Shown here: in pieces, positions 1 to 5,921 of the stretch
How positions within the stretch are numbered: the stretch's first letter is position 1
Layout: each line of letters opens with the position of its first letter
Assembly (NCBI GenBank): GCA_035291605.1
Contig: DATDRS010000479.1
Location: forward strand, 1 to 8,726
Direction: 5' to 3'
DNA length: 8,726 bases
From: DATDRS01 sp035291605
Lineage (GTDB): Bacteria; Chloroflexota; Anaerolineae; Anaerolineales; UBA6663
Position numbers and translations under genes: made by a program
The notes under the pieces: model-generated
The model's database searches: none
What the model saw: the letters and a program-made list of their open reading frames with translations, nothing else
Told to the model about the DNA's origin: nothing

Positions 1-58
1 CGCGTCTATGAAAACGGAGCCTCATCCCGCGACTCCACTTCACCGGAGAAATCCAGTC

Positions 59-556
59 ATGCGTGACTCCCTCCCCGCTGTTGCTTCCCTCGCTGCCGTT
101 CCACACAAGAAAGAGGCCGACTACGTCTTTTACGAACTCACCCGGAGCATTTGCCCGCGCGAAGCGTGTCGGCGCGTGATTGACGCGCACATCCTGTTGC
201 GCGAGGGCAAAGTCTTCATGCGTAAACGTTGCCCGGAGCACGGCGTGTTTGAAGCGTTGATCTATGGCGACGCGCAGATGTACACCGCCAATGCCAAATT
301 CGACAAGCCGGGCACCATCCCGTTACACTTCACGACCGAGATTGTGCACGGCTGCCCGCACGACTGTGGCCTGTGCCCCGACCATCAGCAGCACGCCTGC
401 CTCGGCATCATCGAAGTGAACAGAGCCTGCAACATGGATTGCCCACTGTGCTTCGCCGAAGCGCGGCCGGGCTTCCACGCCGACTTCTGCCCGGTGGCCC
501 GCACCATCGGCGGCTGCGTGGCGATCACGACCTCCCTCGACATGGAAGACGCGTAA
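59..556 (+). pseudogene. Radical SAM protein, N-terminal part only
   Basis: The N-terminal part resembles a radical SAM family with several Cys pairs ahead of the cluster site. Visible motifs are SICPREAC, HGCPHDCGLCPDHQQH and then CNMDCPLCFA, a CxxxCxxC that would bind the 4Fe-4S cluster (Cys124, Cys128, Cys131 counted from the ATG at 59). Radical SAM enzymes use this cluster to split S-adenosylmethionine. Only about 34 residues follow the cluster motif before a TAA stop, whereas a radical SAM barrel needs roughly 200 more. The tail after ARPGF (DFCPVARTIGG onward) does not look like the family's continuation, so I read this as a truncated or internally deleted gene. The start at 59 is chosen because CCGGAGAA lies 8 bases upstream. 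An in-frame ATG at 8 is the alternative. Substrate unknown. Confidence 0.6.
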
Positions 557-645
557 CGAGTTTTCCGGCCCAGGTAAGAAAGTCCGGCGTCACGTTGTCT
601 AGAAGAAGTATCCCATCATCCCCAACCCGGAAGGAGAGGAAGACC

Positions 646-1314
646 ATGAAACGCCTCACCCTGACTCGCCGTGATTTTCTCCATACGCTCTACGACTCGG
701 AAGAAAAATTGAAAGCCGCCGAGTCATCCGGCGAAGTCGCCATCGAGGCGCAGAACACCTTCGTCAATTACCCGGTCGTGAAGTGGCCGGGCGGCGAACT
801 CTCGGTGGATAAAGACAAGAAAGAATACCTGGGCAGCGGCCAATGCCTGGAGCCGGTGGATACGACCAACATGACGGTCACGTTCAAACTGCACGAGTGC
901 TTCCCCGGCAGCCGTTACATCGTCACCGACACCTCCGCCGTGCCCATGGCGCCGATGATGTCGGTGGCCGCCGCCGGGCCGGTGCAGAACCTCTGGAAGA
1001 GTGACGTTGCCCCCGGCACGGCGAAAATCTGGGTGTTCGCCAATGGCATCCCCGGCAGTGGGGTGATGGGCTTCCAACCGGCCCTCTTCGATTCGCGCGC
1101 CGGGGATGCGGTCTGGAGTCCATTGTGGAATCACTTCGCCCTCAAGTGGAAGGACGGGGTGACCCCGCGCGTGCTCAAGTCGAAGGACGATGTGGCCGCC
1201 GCGCTGGCCGACGGCGAGGTGGAAGAATTCGCCGGCACGCCGGACACGCACCCCAACGGCTTCATCGTCAACTGCCCGGTGCCGGTGCTCGCGCCCAACA
1301 CCTTTACTGGATAA
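646..1314 (+). CDS. Uncharacterised protein with twin-arginine-like N-terminus
   Basis: A 222-residue protein starting at an ATG with a strong ribosome binding site (AAGGAGAGGA, 631-640). I do not recognise a characterised family. The N-terminus reads LTLTRRDFLHTL, like the twin-arginine start of a Tat signal peptide, but charged sequence (YDSEEKLKAAE) follows instead of the hydrophobic stretch, so export is uncertain. The body is rich in Gly, Pro and Val, with several Trp (WSPLWNHFALKW, KIWVFANG), as in a beta-rich domain. Cysteines occur at GQCLEP, HECFPG and VNCPVP. It ends in TAA, and a 12-bp hairpin follows before the next gene. It may be an exported beta-sandwich protein, but no function can be assigned. 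The reading frame is supported by the ribosome binding site and by the absence of interruptions. Confidence 0.65.
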   Translation: MKRLTLTRRDFLHTLYDSEEKLKAAESSGEVAIEAQNTFVNYPVVKWPGGELSVDKDKKEYLGSGQCLEPVDTTNMTVTFKLHECFPGSRYIVTDTSAVPMAPMMSVAAAGPVQNLWKSDVAPGTAKIWVFANGIPGSGVMGFQPALFDSRAGDAVWSPLWNHFALKWKDGVTPRVLKSKDDVAAALADGEVEEFAGTPDTHPNGFIVNCPVPVLAPNTFTG

Positions 1315-1332
1315 GCATTGCCTTCAAATACC

Positions 1333-1361
1333 GGAGAGACGTTCTACCGGAACGTCTCTCC
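1333..1361 (+). terminator. Perfect 12-bp hairpin between genes
   Basis: GGAGAGACGTTC (1333-1344) pairs perfectly with GAACGTCTCTCC (1350-1361) around a five-base loop, TACCG. It lies 18 bases after the stop of the upstream gene and 18 bases before the thioredoxin-like start. No T-run follows, so it is not a standard intrinsic terminator. It could be a Rho-assisted or partial terminator, an mRNA-stabilising 3' structure, or a regulatory hairpin in the leader of the selenoprotein gene. Confidence 0.5.
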
Positions 1362-1379
1362 ATCGTTCGAGGGAGCGAC

Positions 1380-1808
1380 ATGCGAAAACTGACATTTGGA
1401 TTTATTGGCGCGGCGTTGTTCCTCATGGCTTGCGCAAGCGCAACTCCGGCGGCCGACACGTCCACCGGTAATGCGGTCGTATCGGATGACTTTCATCCGA
1501 GTGATGTCGCCCTGCTGGGCGCAACCGGCCGGCCGCAACTGGTGGAGTTCTTTGCTTTTTGGTGAATCACCTGCAATCGCATGAAGCCCGTCGTGCATGG
1601 GCTGGAAGCCAGGTACGCCGGACAGATTGACTTTGTCTATCTGGATATTGATGACCCGGCGAACGATGCCGCTAAAGACCAGCTCGGCTTTCGGGTCCAG
1701 CCGCAGTTCTTCTTGCTCGACGCCGACGGTACCGTGATGCAAGAATGGCTTGGCCCGGTAGACGCTGAAGAGTTTGAGGCGGCATTCGCTCAAGTGTTGG
1801 CGCCGTGA
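1380..1808 (+). CDS. Thioredoxin-like lipoprotein, selenocysteine (WUxxC)
   Basis: Reading through the TGA at 1563-1565 gives a continuous 142-residue protein. Residues 1-18 form a lipoprotein signal peptide (MRKL, hydrophobic stretch, lipobox LMAC with Cys18), so the protein should be anchored outside the cytoplasmic membrane. A linker leads to a thioredoxin fold: QLVEFFAFW, then the recoded residue 62, then ITC (Cys65). This places selenocysteine at the nucleophilic first cysteine of WCxxC. The fold continues with MKPVVHGLEARYAG, DFVYLDIDDP, a beta strand with the cis-Pro-type VQPQFFLLD, and DGTVMQEWLGPVD. Both halves clearly belong to one domain. The start has GAGGGAG nearby at 1369. The ccdA remnant downstream fits, since CcdA reduces such proteins. 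The role is extracytoplasmic thiol-disulfide or selenylsulfide exchange; the substrate is unknown. The alternative is a Cys-to-stop pseudogene, made less likely by the same pattern in two further genes. Confidence 0.82.
1563..1565 (+). other. In-frame TGA read as selenocysteine 62 (thioredoxin-like)
   Basis: This TGA falls at the first Cys position of the thioredoxin active site, between FFAFW and ITC. The frame before and after is homologous to a single thioredoxin domain with no indel, so one codon only separates it from a normal WCxxC. Confidence 0.8.
1585..1603 (+). promoter_or_regulatory. Candidate bacterial SECIS hairpin (thioredoxin-like)
   Basis: AGCCC (1585-1589) pairs with GGGCT (1599-1603) around a nine-base loop that begins with G. 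The loop starts about 24 bases after the TGA. Bacterial SECIS elements are short stem-loops downstream of the UGA within the coding region, usually with a G in the first two loop positions, and SelB binds them. This fits, but the stem is short and no folding calculation was run. Confidence 0.5.
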
Positions 1809-1844
1809 GAGGTCGTGAGTTGATGGCGCCCAGGGAGTTCGCTT

Positions 1845-2221
1845 GTGGAAGAAGTGCGATCACAACCGCGTAACGTGTCTTCGCGTTTTTGGCTAACTGC
1901 CAGCGTCCTCGGCGCGGCCGTGCTGGTCATTGCATTCGTGCTCACTGTGAGCGGCGAACGCACGGCTTCTCCAGAAGTCCACGCCAACTTGCTCGTGCTC
2001 ACGCCGGCCGCGTTCCTGGCCGGGTTGCTGAGTTTTCTCTCGCCCTGCACGCTGCCCATCCTGCCCGCGTACTTTGCGTTCAGCGTTCAGACCCACAAAA
2101 ACAGAACGTGGTCGCGGTGACCGTGGCGTTCTTTCTGGGCCTGGCCACCACATTGACCGTGCTGGGCGCGAGCGCCACCGCCCTCAGCCTGATTCTTCTC
2201 CAGAACCTGCGGCAACTGACC
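1845..2221 (+). pseudogene. ccdA: CcdA-like thiol-disulfide transporter, frameshifted and truncated
   Basis: A GTG start at 1845 (CAGGGAG upstream) opens a frame with a first membrane segment (FWLTASVLGAAVLVIAFVL) and then the CcdA signature LLSFLSPCTLPILPAYFAF, which holds the first of the two redox cysteines. CcdA proteins carry electrons across the membrane to extracytoplasmic thioredoxin-like proteins. The frame stops at a TGA at 2118. Homology continues in the -1 frame (VVAVTVAFFLGLATTLTVLGASATAL) from about 2103, consistent with loss of one A from the A-run at 2097-2101. Homology ends near LQNLRQLT (about 2221), where the family would have several more membrane segments and the second Cys. 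Terminator and promoter sequence follow directly. The gene is therefore broken twice, by frameshift and by 3' truncation. The frameshift alone could be a sequencing error; the truncation could not. Confidence 0.75.
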
Positions 2222-2237
2222 TTTTTCCCAGCCCCAG

Positions 2238-2271
2238 AACCTCCCGAAGGCTCGGCGCGGGAGGTTTTTTT
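2238..2271 (+). terminator. Rho-independent terminator before the mer operon
   Basis: A 9-bp perfect stem, AACCTCCCG (2238-2246) with CGGGAGGTT (2258-2266), encloses an 11-base loop and runs into seven T residues (2265-2271). It would stop transcription from the upstream thioredoxin/ccdA genes just before the merR promoter. It probably belonged to a gene whose body was lost at the ccdA break. Confidence 0.82.
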
Positions 2272-2279
2272 GACAGGGC

Positions 2280-2310
2280 TTGACCTTCCAGCGACTGGAA
2301 GGTGTAAAGT
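2280..2310 (+). promoter_or_regulatory. MerR-type promoter and operator
   Basis: The -35 box TTGACC (2280-2285) and the -10 box TAAAGT (2305-2310) are 19 bp apart, the lengthened spacer typical of promoters twisted into activity by MerR-family regulators. A perfect dyad lies inside it: ACCTTCCAG (2283-2291), three bases, CTGGAAGGT (2295-2303). It precedes merR by 23 bases, so merR should regulate itself and the whole downstream operon. Confidence 0.85.
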
Positions 2311-2332
2311 AGACGCTCAGGAGCAAAAAACG

Positions 2333-2782
2333 ATGGTCATTCACGAGCTGGCAAAACAAACCGGCGTCCCGGCTAAGACGATTCGCTACTACGAATCAAT
2401 CGGCCTGTTGCCGCGCCCGAAACGGGCGGCCAACAACTACCGCCAGTACGCGCCCAGCGAGGCCGAGCGCTTGCGCTTCATCGCCAGCGCGCGCAGCCTG
2501 GGCTTTTCGCTGGCCGACGTGGCGGAGATATTGGCGGCGCGCGATGGCGGCATCGCTCCCTGCCAGCGTGTGCTCGATGCCATCGGGCGGCAACTGACCG
2601 CGATTGACCGCCGCATCGCCGATCTGCTGGCCTTGCGCGAATCGCTCCAGCACCTTCAGACCGAAGGCGCCATTCTGCCCCGGGATGACGTGCGCGGCGA
2701 ACATTGCATTTGCTACCTGATCAAGACCTATCGCGAGAATGGGCAGGTCAAGATTGAACGAGGAGAGCTATTCGGTGCCTGA
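2333..2782 (+). CDS. merR: MerR-family metal-responsive regulator
   Basis: A 149-residue regulator with an N-terminal winged-helix domain (IHELAKQTGVPAKTIRYYES, GLLPRP, NYRQY), a long dimerisation helix and a C-terminal metal loop. Cys77 at the start of the dimer helix and the pair Cys125-Ile-Cys127 in GEHCICYLIKTY are the likely metal ligands. Divalent-metal sensors of this family (MerR, ZntR) have Cys at the position of Cys77, whereas copper sensors (CueR) have Ser there, so a divalent ion such as Hg(II) is favoured. The start is an ATG with AGGAG at 2319-2323. The 3' end overlaps merA by eight bases, suggesting translational coupling. The operator in front of the gene supports autoregulation. 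Hg specificity is inferred from the merA, merB and merT neighbours; Cd/Pb/Zn sensing is the alternative. Confidence 0.88.
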   Translation: MVIHELAKQTGVPAKTIRYYESIGLLPRPKRAANNYRQYAPSEAERLRFIASARSLGFSLADVAEILAARDGGIAPCQRVLDAIGRQLTAIDRRIADLLALRESLQHLQTEGAILPRDDVRGEHCICYLIKTYRENGQVKIERGELFGA

Positions 2783-4463
2783 ACTGGAGGAACTCGAACT
2801 GACCGTGCGCGGCATGACGTGCGACTCGTGCGCCGTGCATGTGACCAAGGCGCTCAAGAGCGTGGGGGGCGTGCAGGATGCCGACGTGCCCGGCTGGCAA
2901 TCGGCGCGGGCGACTGTGACCGCCGAGGCAGGGGTGAAGGCCGAAGCGCTCGCCGCCGCCGCACGCGAGGCCGGTTACTCGGCCACAGTGAAAGCCCGCA
3001 AGCCGGTCGGCAATCCGACTCCGCAAGGTATTCACGGCGATAGCCAGTTCGATCTGATGGTCATCGGCGGCGGCTCGGCCGGGTTCGCAGCAGCCATCAA
3101 GGGCGCGGAACTGGGCTTCAAGGTCGCACTCGTCGAAGCAGGCGTCATCGGCGGGACGTGCGTTAACGTCGGCTGTGTGCCCTCGAAGACGCTCATCCGC
3201 TCGGTGGAACTGTATCACCTCGCAGGCCAGCACCGCTTCCGAGGCGTGCATACTACACCGGGCCGTATCCATTGGCCGGAAGTGATCGCCCACAAAGACG
3301 AACTGGTCAATGAACTGCGGCAGACCAAATACACCGACGTGCTCGCGGCATATCCCGAAATCACTTACATTCAAGGCCGCGCCAGATTGACGGGCAAGAA
3401 CGGTGTGGAGATTGCCCCCGCCACTTCGGGCGGGGCGGGCGGCAAAGCCTACGCGCCCGGCAAAATCGTGATTGCCACTGGCGCGAGGCCGTGGGCACCG
3501 CCCGTCCCCGGACTGGCCGATGTGCCCTACCTCGACAGCACCTCGGTGCTCGACCTGAAAGAATTGCCCAAGTCCATGATCGTGCTCGGCGCGAACGCCG
3601 TTGGCCTCGAACTGGCGCAGGCCTACGCCCGCGCCGGGACGTACGTGATGGTGCTCGAAGTCCTGCCGCGTATCGCACCGTTTGAAGACGAGGACATTAG
3701 CGCCGCGCTGGCCGAATATCTTGAAGAAGAGGGGTTGCGCGTCGTGTCCAACTTCGAGACGACGAAAGTGGAACGGCGCGATGGTCGCTACATCCTGACT
3801 GGAACGAAGAACGACGCCGAGGTGGTCTTCGAGGCCGAGCAGTTGCTTGTTGCCACGGGCCGCCGCCCGAACACGGCAGGCATGGAACTGGAAGAGGCCG
3901 GAGTGAAACTCGGTAAGCGTGGGGAGATTCTGGTCAACGATTTACTGCAAACGCACAACCCCTTTGTCTATGCAGCAGGCGACGTGACCGGGCGGGATAT
4001 GTTCGTTTACGTGGCGGCGTATGCGGGCCAGCTGGCCGCCGAGAACGCCCTGACGAATGTGGGGCGCACCTACGACGCAGCTTATATCCCGCGCATCACT
4101 TTCACCGATCCGCAAATTGCCAGCGCCGGACTCACCGAAGCGCAGGCGCGTGAGCAGGGTTACGAAGTGAGAGTCAGCGCCGTGCCGATGGTGCATGTCC
4201 CCCGCGCGCTGGCAGCGCGGGATACACGGGGGGTGATCAAACTGGTCGCCAATGCCGCCAACAATCAACTGCTCGGCGCGCACATTCTCGCGCCCGAAGC
4301 GGGCGAGATGATCCAGACAGCGGTGCTGGCGATCCGTTTCGGTATCACGGTGCGTGACCTGCGCGAAACGATGTTCCCCTATCTCACCAATGCCGAAGGG
4401 TTGAAACTGGCGATGCTTGCCTTCGAGAAGGACGTAGCGAAGTTGAGTTGCTGCGCCGGGTGA
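2775..4463 (+). CDS. merA: Mercuric reductase MerA with N-terminal HMA domain
   Basis: A 562-residue NADPH-dependent flavoenzyme that reduces Hg(II) to volatile Hg(0) in the cytoplasm. The N-terminal heavy-metal domain shows GMTCDSC (Cys16, Cys19). Next come an FAD-binding GGGSAGFAAA motif, the redox pair GGTCVNVGCVPSKT (Cys129, Cys134), an NAD(P)-binding region (VLGANAVGLELAQAYARAG), the second FAD motif VYAAGDVTG, and the dimer domain ending in LSCCAG. The C-terminal Cys559-Cys560 is the hallmark of true MerA and delivers Hg to the active site. All redox positions here are normal Cys codons, in contrast to the second flavoprotein downstream. I chose the GTG at 2775 because AGGAGAG (2761) is correctly spaced and overlap with merR is minimal. 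An in-frame ATG at 2739 is the alternative. Confidence 0.95.
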   Translation: MPELEELELTVRGMTCDSCAVHVTKALKSVGGVQDADVPGWQSARATVTAEAGVKAEALAAAAREAGYSATVKARKPVGNPTPQGIHGDSQFDLMVIGGGSAGFAAAIKGAELGFKVALVEAGVIGGTCVNVGCVPSKTLIRSVELYHLAGQHRFRGVHTTPGRIHWPEVIAHKDELVNELRQTKYTDVLAAYPEITYIQGRARLTGKNGVEIAPATSGGAGGKAYAPGKIVIATGARPWAPPVPGLADVPYLDSTSVLDLKELPKSMIVLGANAVGLELAQAYARAGTYVMVLEVLPRIAPFEDEDISAALAEYLEEEGLRVVSNFETTKVERRDGRYILTGTKNDAEVVFEAEQLLVATGRRPNTAGMELEEAGVKLGKRGEILVNDLLQTHNPFVYAAGDVTGRDMFVYVAAYAGQLAAENALTNVGRTYDAAYIPRITFTDPQIASAGLTEAQAREQGYEVRVSAVPMVHVPRALAARDTRGVIKLVANAANNQLLGAHILAPEAGEMIQTAVLAIRFGITVRDLRETMFPYLTNAEGLKLAMLAFEKDVAKLSCCAG

Positions 4464-4490
4464 AAGTTGAAGAGACAAGGAGAAATCCAC

Positions 4491-4712
4491 ATGCCCCTCA
4501 TCCGTGTCAAACTCATTGAAGGCGGTGTGACGCAGGTCCAGAAACGCGACTTGATCGCCAAACTGACTGATGCCTTCGTTGCCGTCATCGGTGAGAACAT
4601 CCGCCCGATTACGTGGGTGATCCTCGAAGAGGTAAAAAACGGCGACTGGGGCATGGGCGGAGAACCGTGCATTATCGAAACCCGTCCACAGACCGCGGTT
4701 GACGCAGAATAG
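4491..4712 (+). CDS. Tautomerase (4-oxalocrotonate tautomerase family)
   Basis: A 73-residue protein beginning MPLIRVKLIEGG, with the Pro directly after Met that becomes the catalytic N-terminal proline in the 4-oxalocrotonate tautomerase family. The later PITWVILEEV and GDWGMGGEPC segments match the family's core and C-terminal hairpin. The ATG at 4491 is preferred over one at 4467 because it exposes Pro and has CAAGGAG at 4476-4482. By alignment by eye, the two arginines used by the classical enzyme (Arg11 and Arg39) are Gly and Ile here, so the reaction probably differs. It lies 27 bases after merA in the same operon. Its role in mercury handling is unknown; family members usually form oligomers in the cytoplasm. 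One Cys near the end (GGEPC) is the only thiol. Confidence 0.82.
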   Translation: MPLIRVKLIEGGVTQVQKRDLIAKLTDAFVAVIGENIRPITWVILEEVKNGDWGMGGEPCIIETRPQTAVDAE

Positions 4713-4777
4713 ACGCTGGCGCTCAGATGTGGGCCTCACCCTGCTGCTGAATGAGTAGCGGACGGCTTACTTAAAAA

Positions 4778-5206
4778 GTGGCAATTTCTATACGTGCGTC
4801 GGTCGGTGGGTTGGCGGTCGGCCTGTTGTTGGCGCTGAGTCTGGGCGCGTGCGCCGCGCCATCGGTCAGTTCACCATCTGCACCAAAAATCGTGACGCCT
4901 ACGCTTCCGAGGCTGAGTCCTACACCTGTGTGGGAGACGCCCGCGCCGCCCACTCTCTCCGCCGCTGAAGTGCTGGCGGCCAAACTGAAACGGCTCGGCT
5001 TCAACATTCGCGGCTGGACGTGAGGGGGTTGAGTCGCCGTCACGCTGACGAGCGTCCGGCAGTTGCCGGGGATCCATGAAGTCACCGGGGATTTAGCAAC
5101 AGGCACACTGGTTGTCACGTATGATCCGGCCCAGGTTACCCCGGAGCAAATTACCAAGCAGGTTGAAGCCGTCGGTTACAGTGTCGAGGGAACATTTCAA
5201 CCATGA
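4778..5206 (+). CDS. MerP/HMA-like lipoprotein with two selenocysteines (UGGU)
   Basis: Reading through TGA at 5021 and 5030 gives 142 residues. Residues 1-25 are a lipoprotein signal (LLLALSLGAC, lipobox Cys25), followed by a Pro/Ser/Thr-rich linker (about 26-62) and a heavy-metal-associated domain. The domain reads LGFNIRGWT-U82-GG-U85-VAVTLTSVRQLPGI, then HEVTGDLATGTLVVTYDP and VTPEQITKQVEAVGYSVEG. This matches GMTCxxC domains such as MerP, with both metal-binding cysteines replaced by TGA. Downstream homology stays in frame to the TGA stop at 5204-5206. The GTG start is the first possible codon after an in-frame TAA at 4772; no good ribosome binding site is visible. The stop overlaps the merT-like ATG (ATGA), indicating coupling. 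The likely role is to bind Hg(II) outside the membrane and hand it to MerT. The only ordinary Cys is the lipid-anchored one. Confidence 0.83.
5021..5032 (+). other. Two in-frame TGA codons (Sec82 and Sec85), GWTUGGU
   Basis: TGA at 5021-5023 and at 5030-5032 are separated by two glycine codons and occupy exactly the two Cys positions of the GMTCxxC metal-binding motif. Random nonsense mutations would have to hit both ligands and nothing else. Confidence 0.82.
5042..5055 (+). promoter_or_regulatory. Candidate SECIS hairpin 1 (MerP-like)
   Basis: ACGCT (5042-5046) pairs with AGCGT (5051-5055) around the loop GACG, which starts with G. The loop begins about 23 bases after the first TGA and 14 after the second, so it best suits the first. 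An alternative stem, CGTCA/TGACG (5038-5050), competes with it. Confidence 0.4.
5056..5069 (+). promoter_or_regulatory. Candidate SECIS hairpin 2 (MerP-like)
   Basis: CCGGC (5056-5060) pairs with GCCGG (5065-5069) around the loop AGTT, with G in the second position. The loop starts 28 bases after the second TGA, within the usual spacing. It directly abuts hairpin 1, so each TGA could have its own element, or the two may stack as one SelB site. Confidence 0.45.
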
Positions 5207-5538
5207 AGAGCAGATGGGGCTCGCTAATCTCTACCGTCGCGGCGGCCCTCGGTGCAAGTTGCTGTGTGCTGCCGTTGGCCTTGTTGACTTTGGGGTTCAC
5301 CAGCCTCGGCCCCTTTGTGATTCTGATGCGCTATCGCCCGGTCACGCTCACCTTCAGCTTTGTGATGTTGGCAACCGCATTCTATGTTGTGTATCGGCCA
5401 CAGGCTACAGCCGACTGTGCTAGCGGGGTTTGCTCACCGCAAACGCTGAGCCGCCAACGCCGAATTGTGTGGCTCTCCACTGGACTGATGATCGTGTTTG
5501 TCCTCCTGTCCACCCTGCCCATCAGAATGACAATGTAG
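5203..5538 (+). CDS. merT: MerT-like mercuric ion transporter
   Basis: A 111-residue membrane protein, close to the usual length of MerT. Three hydrophobic segments are visible: about residues 8-40 (holding GASCCVLPLALLTLGFTSLGPF with Cys20-Cys21), about 47-64, and about 88-107. The vicinal Cys pair in the first segment and a second pair in the loop between segments 2 and 3 (Cys72 and Cys77 in DCASGVC) are the arrangement of MerT, which moves Hg(II) inward and passes it to MerA. The start ATG overlaps the stop of the MerP-like selenoprotein (ATGA). Classical operons have merT before merP; here the order is reversed. All four cysteines are ordinary codons. Confidence rests on the Cys pattern and context; sequence identity to characterised MerT is probably low. 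Confidence 0.85.
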   Translation: MKSRWGSLISTVAAALGASCCVLPLALLTLGFTSLGPFVILMRYRPVTLTFSFVMLATAFYVVYRPQATADCASGVCSPQTLSRQRRIVWLSTGLMIVFVLLSTLPIRMTM

Positions 5539-5609
5539 CCCCCTCAATATGACGAGGATTACCTGATACACCCGTTGGTGTTGTGGACTGATCCTAAAAG
5601 GAGCGCCGA

Positions 5610-5858
5610 ATGAAACGCGCCTCATCTCGAAAGCGAGGTGCAATAACAACCCGCAAGCCTGCTCGCCAGAAGAAATGCCCGCACTGCGCTGAATTGCTCG
5701 GCGTCGGGAACGTTCACATCTGTCCGGTTGGCTGTTGCTACGTGGCGGTGGGCAAAGAAACTTACGAGGCGGTGTGCCCCCACTGCGAAGGCGCCTTTGA
5801 GACAAGGGCAGGTCACGTCTGCCTTGAACTTCTCAAACTCACCGACCCGGCCCAGTAG
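5610..5858 (+). CDS. Small Cys-rich (zinc-ribbon-like) protein
   Basis: An 82-residue protein with AAAAGGAG upstream of its ATG. The first 22 residues are very basic (Arg/Lys-rich). The rest carries CPHC (Cys23, Cys26), CPVGCC (Cys38, Cys42, Cys43), CPHC (Cys56, Cys59) and Cys71, plus His at 25, 36, 58 and 69. Two CPxC knuckles suggest a zinc ribbon, while the extra CxxxCC is unusual and may bind Hg or another thiophilic metal. No signal peptide or membrane segment is seen, so it should be cytoplasmic and could bind nucleic acid through the basic tail. I do not recognise the family. It sits 71 bases after merT and 63 before the Sec reductase, probably in the same transcript. Confidence 0.72.
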   Translation: MKRASSRKRGAITTRKPARQKKCPHCAELLGVGNVHICPVGCCYVAVGKETYEAVCPHCEGAFETRAGHVCLELLKLTDPAQ

Positions 5859-5921
5859 CGCACGGCCCGCGGCTTTTCGTTTGCCAAGCGATATGTACTG
5901 AGCCCATGATAGGATTCCTCA

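Noticed and set aside
2097..2103. Programmed -1 frameshifting in ccdA
   Set aside because: The heptamer C-AAA-AAC is a poor slippery site, and the gene is also truncated downstream, so a mutation or read error in the A-run is simpler.
2118..2120. A further selenocysteine codon in ccdA
   Set aside because: The frame beyond this TGA shows no CcdA homology and soon meets another stop; homology continues in the -1 frame.
1889..2782. A single CcdA-MerR fusion protein
   Set aside because: The frame happens to be open between them, but a terminator, a MerR-type promoter and a ribosome binding site lie in the join, and merR has its own well-placed ATG.
3942..4739. Long open frame on the minus strand across the merA 3' end
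   Set aside because: It lies antisense to a well-supported gene, has no recognisable domain, and is expected from the G+C-rich codon use.
5881..5910. A separate promoter before the Sec reductase (TTGCCA, 18 bases, CATGAT)
   Set aside because: The boxes match poorly and would leave only about a dozen bases before the start codon, so not strong enough to annotate.
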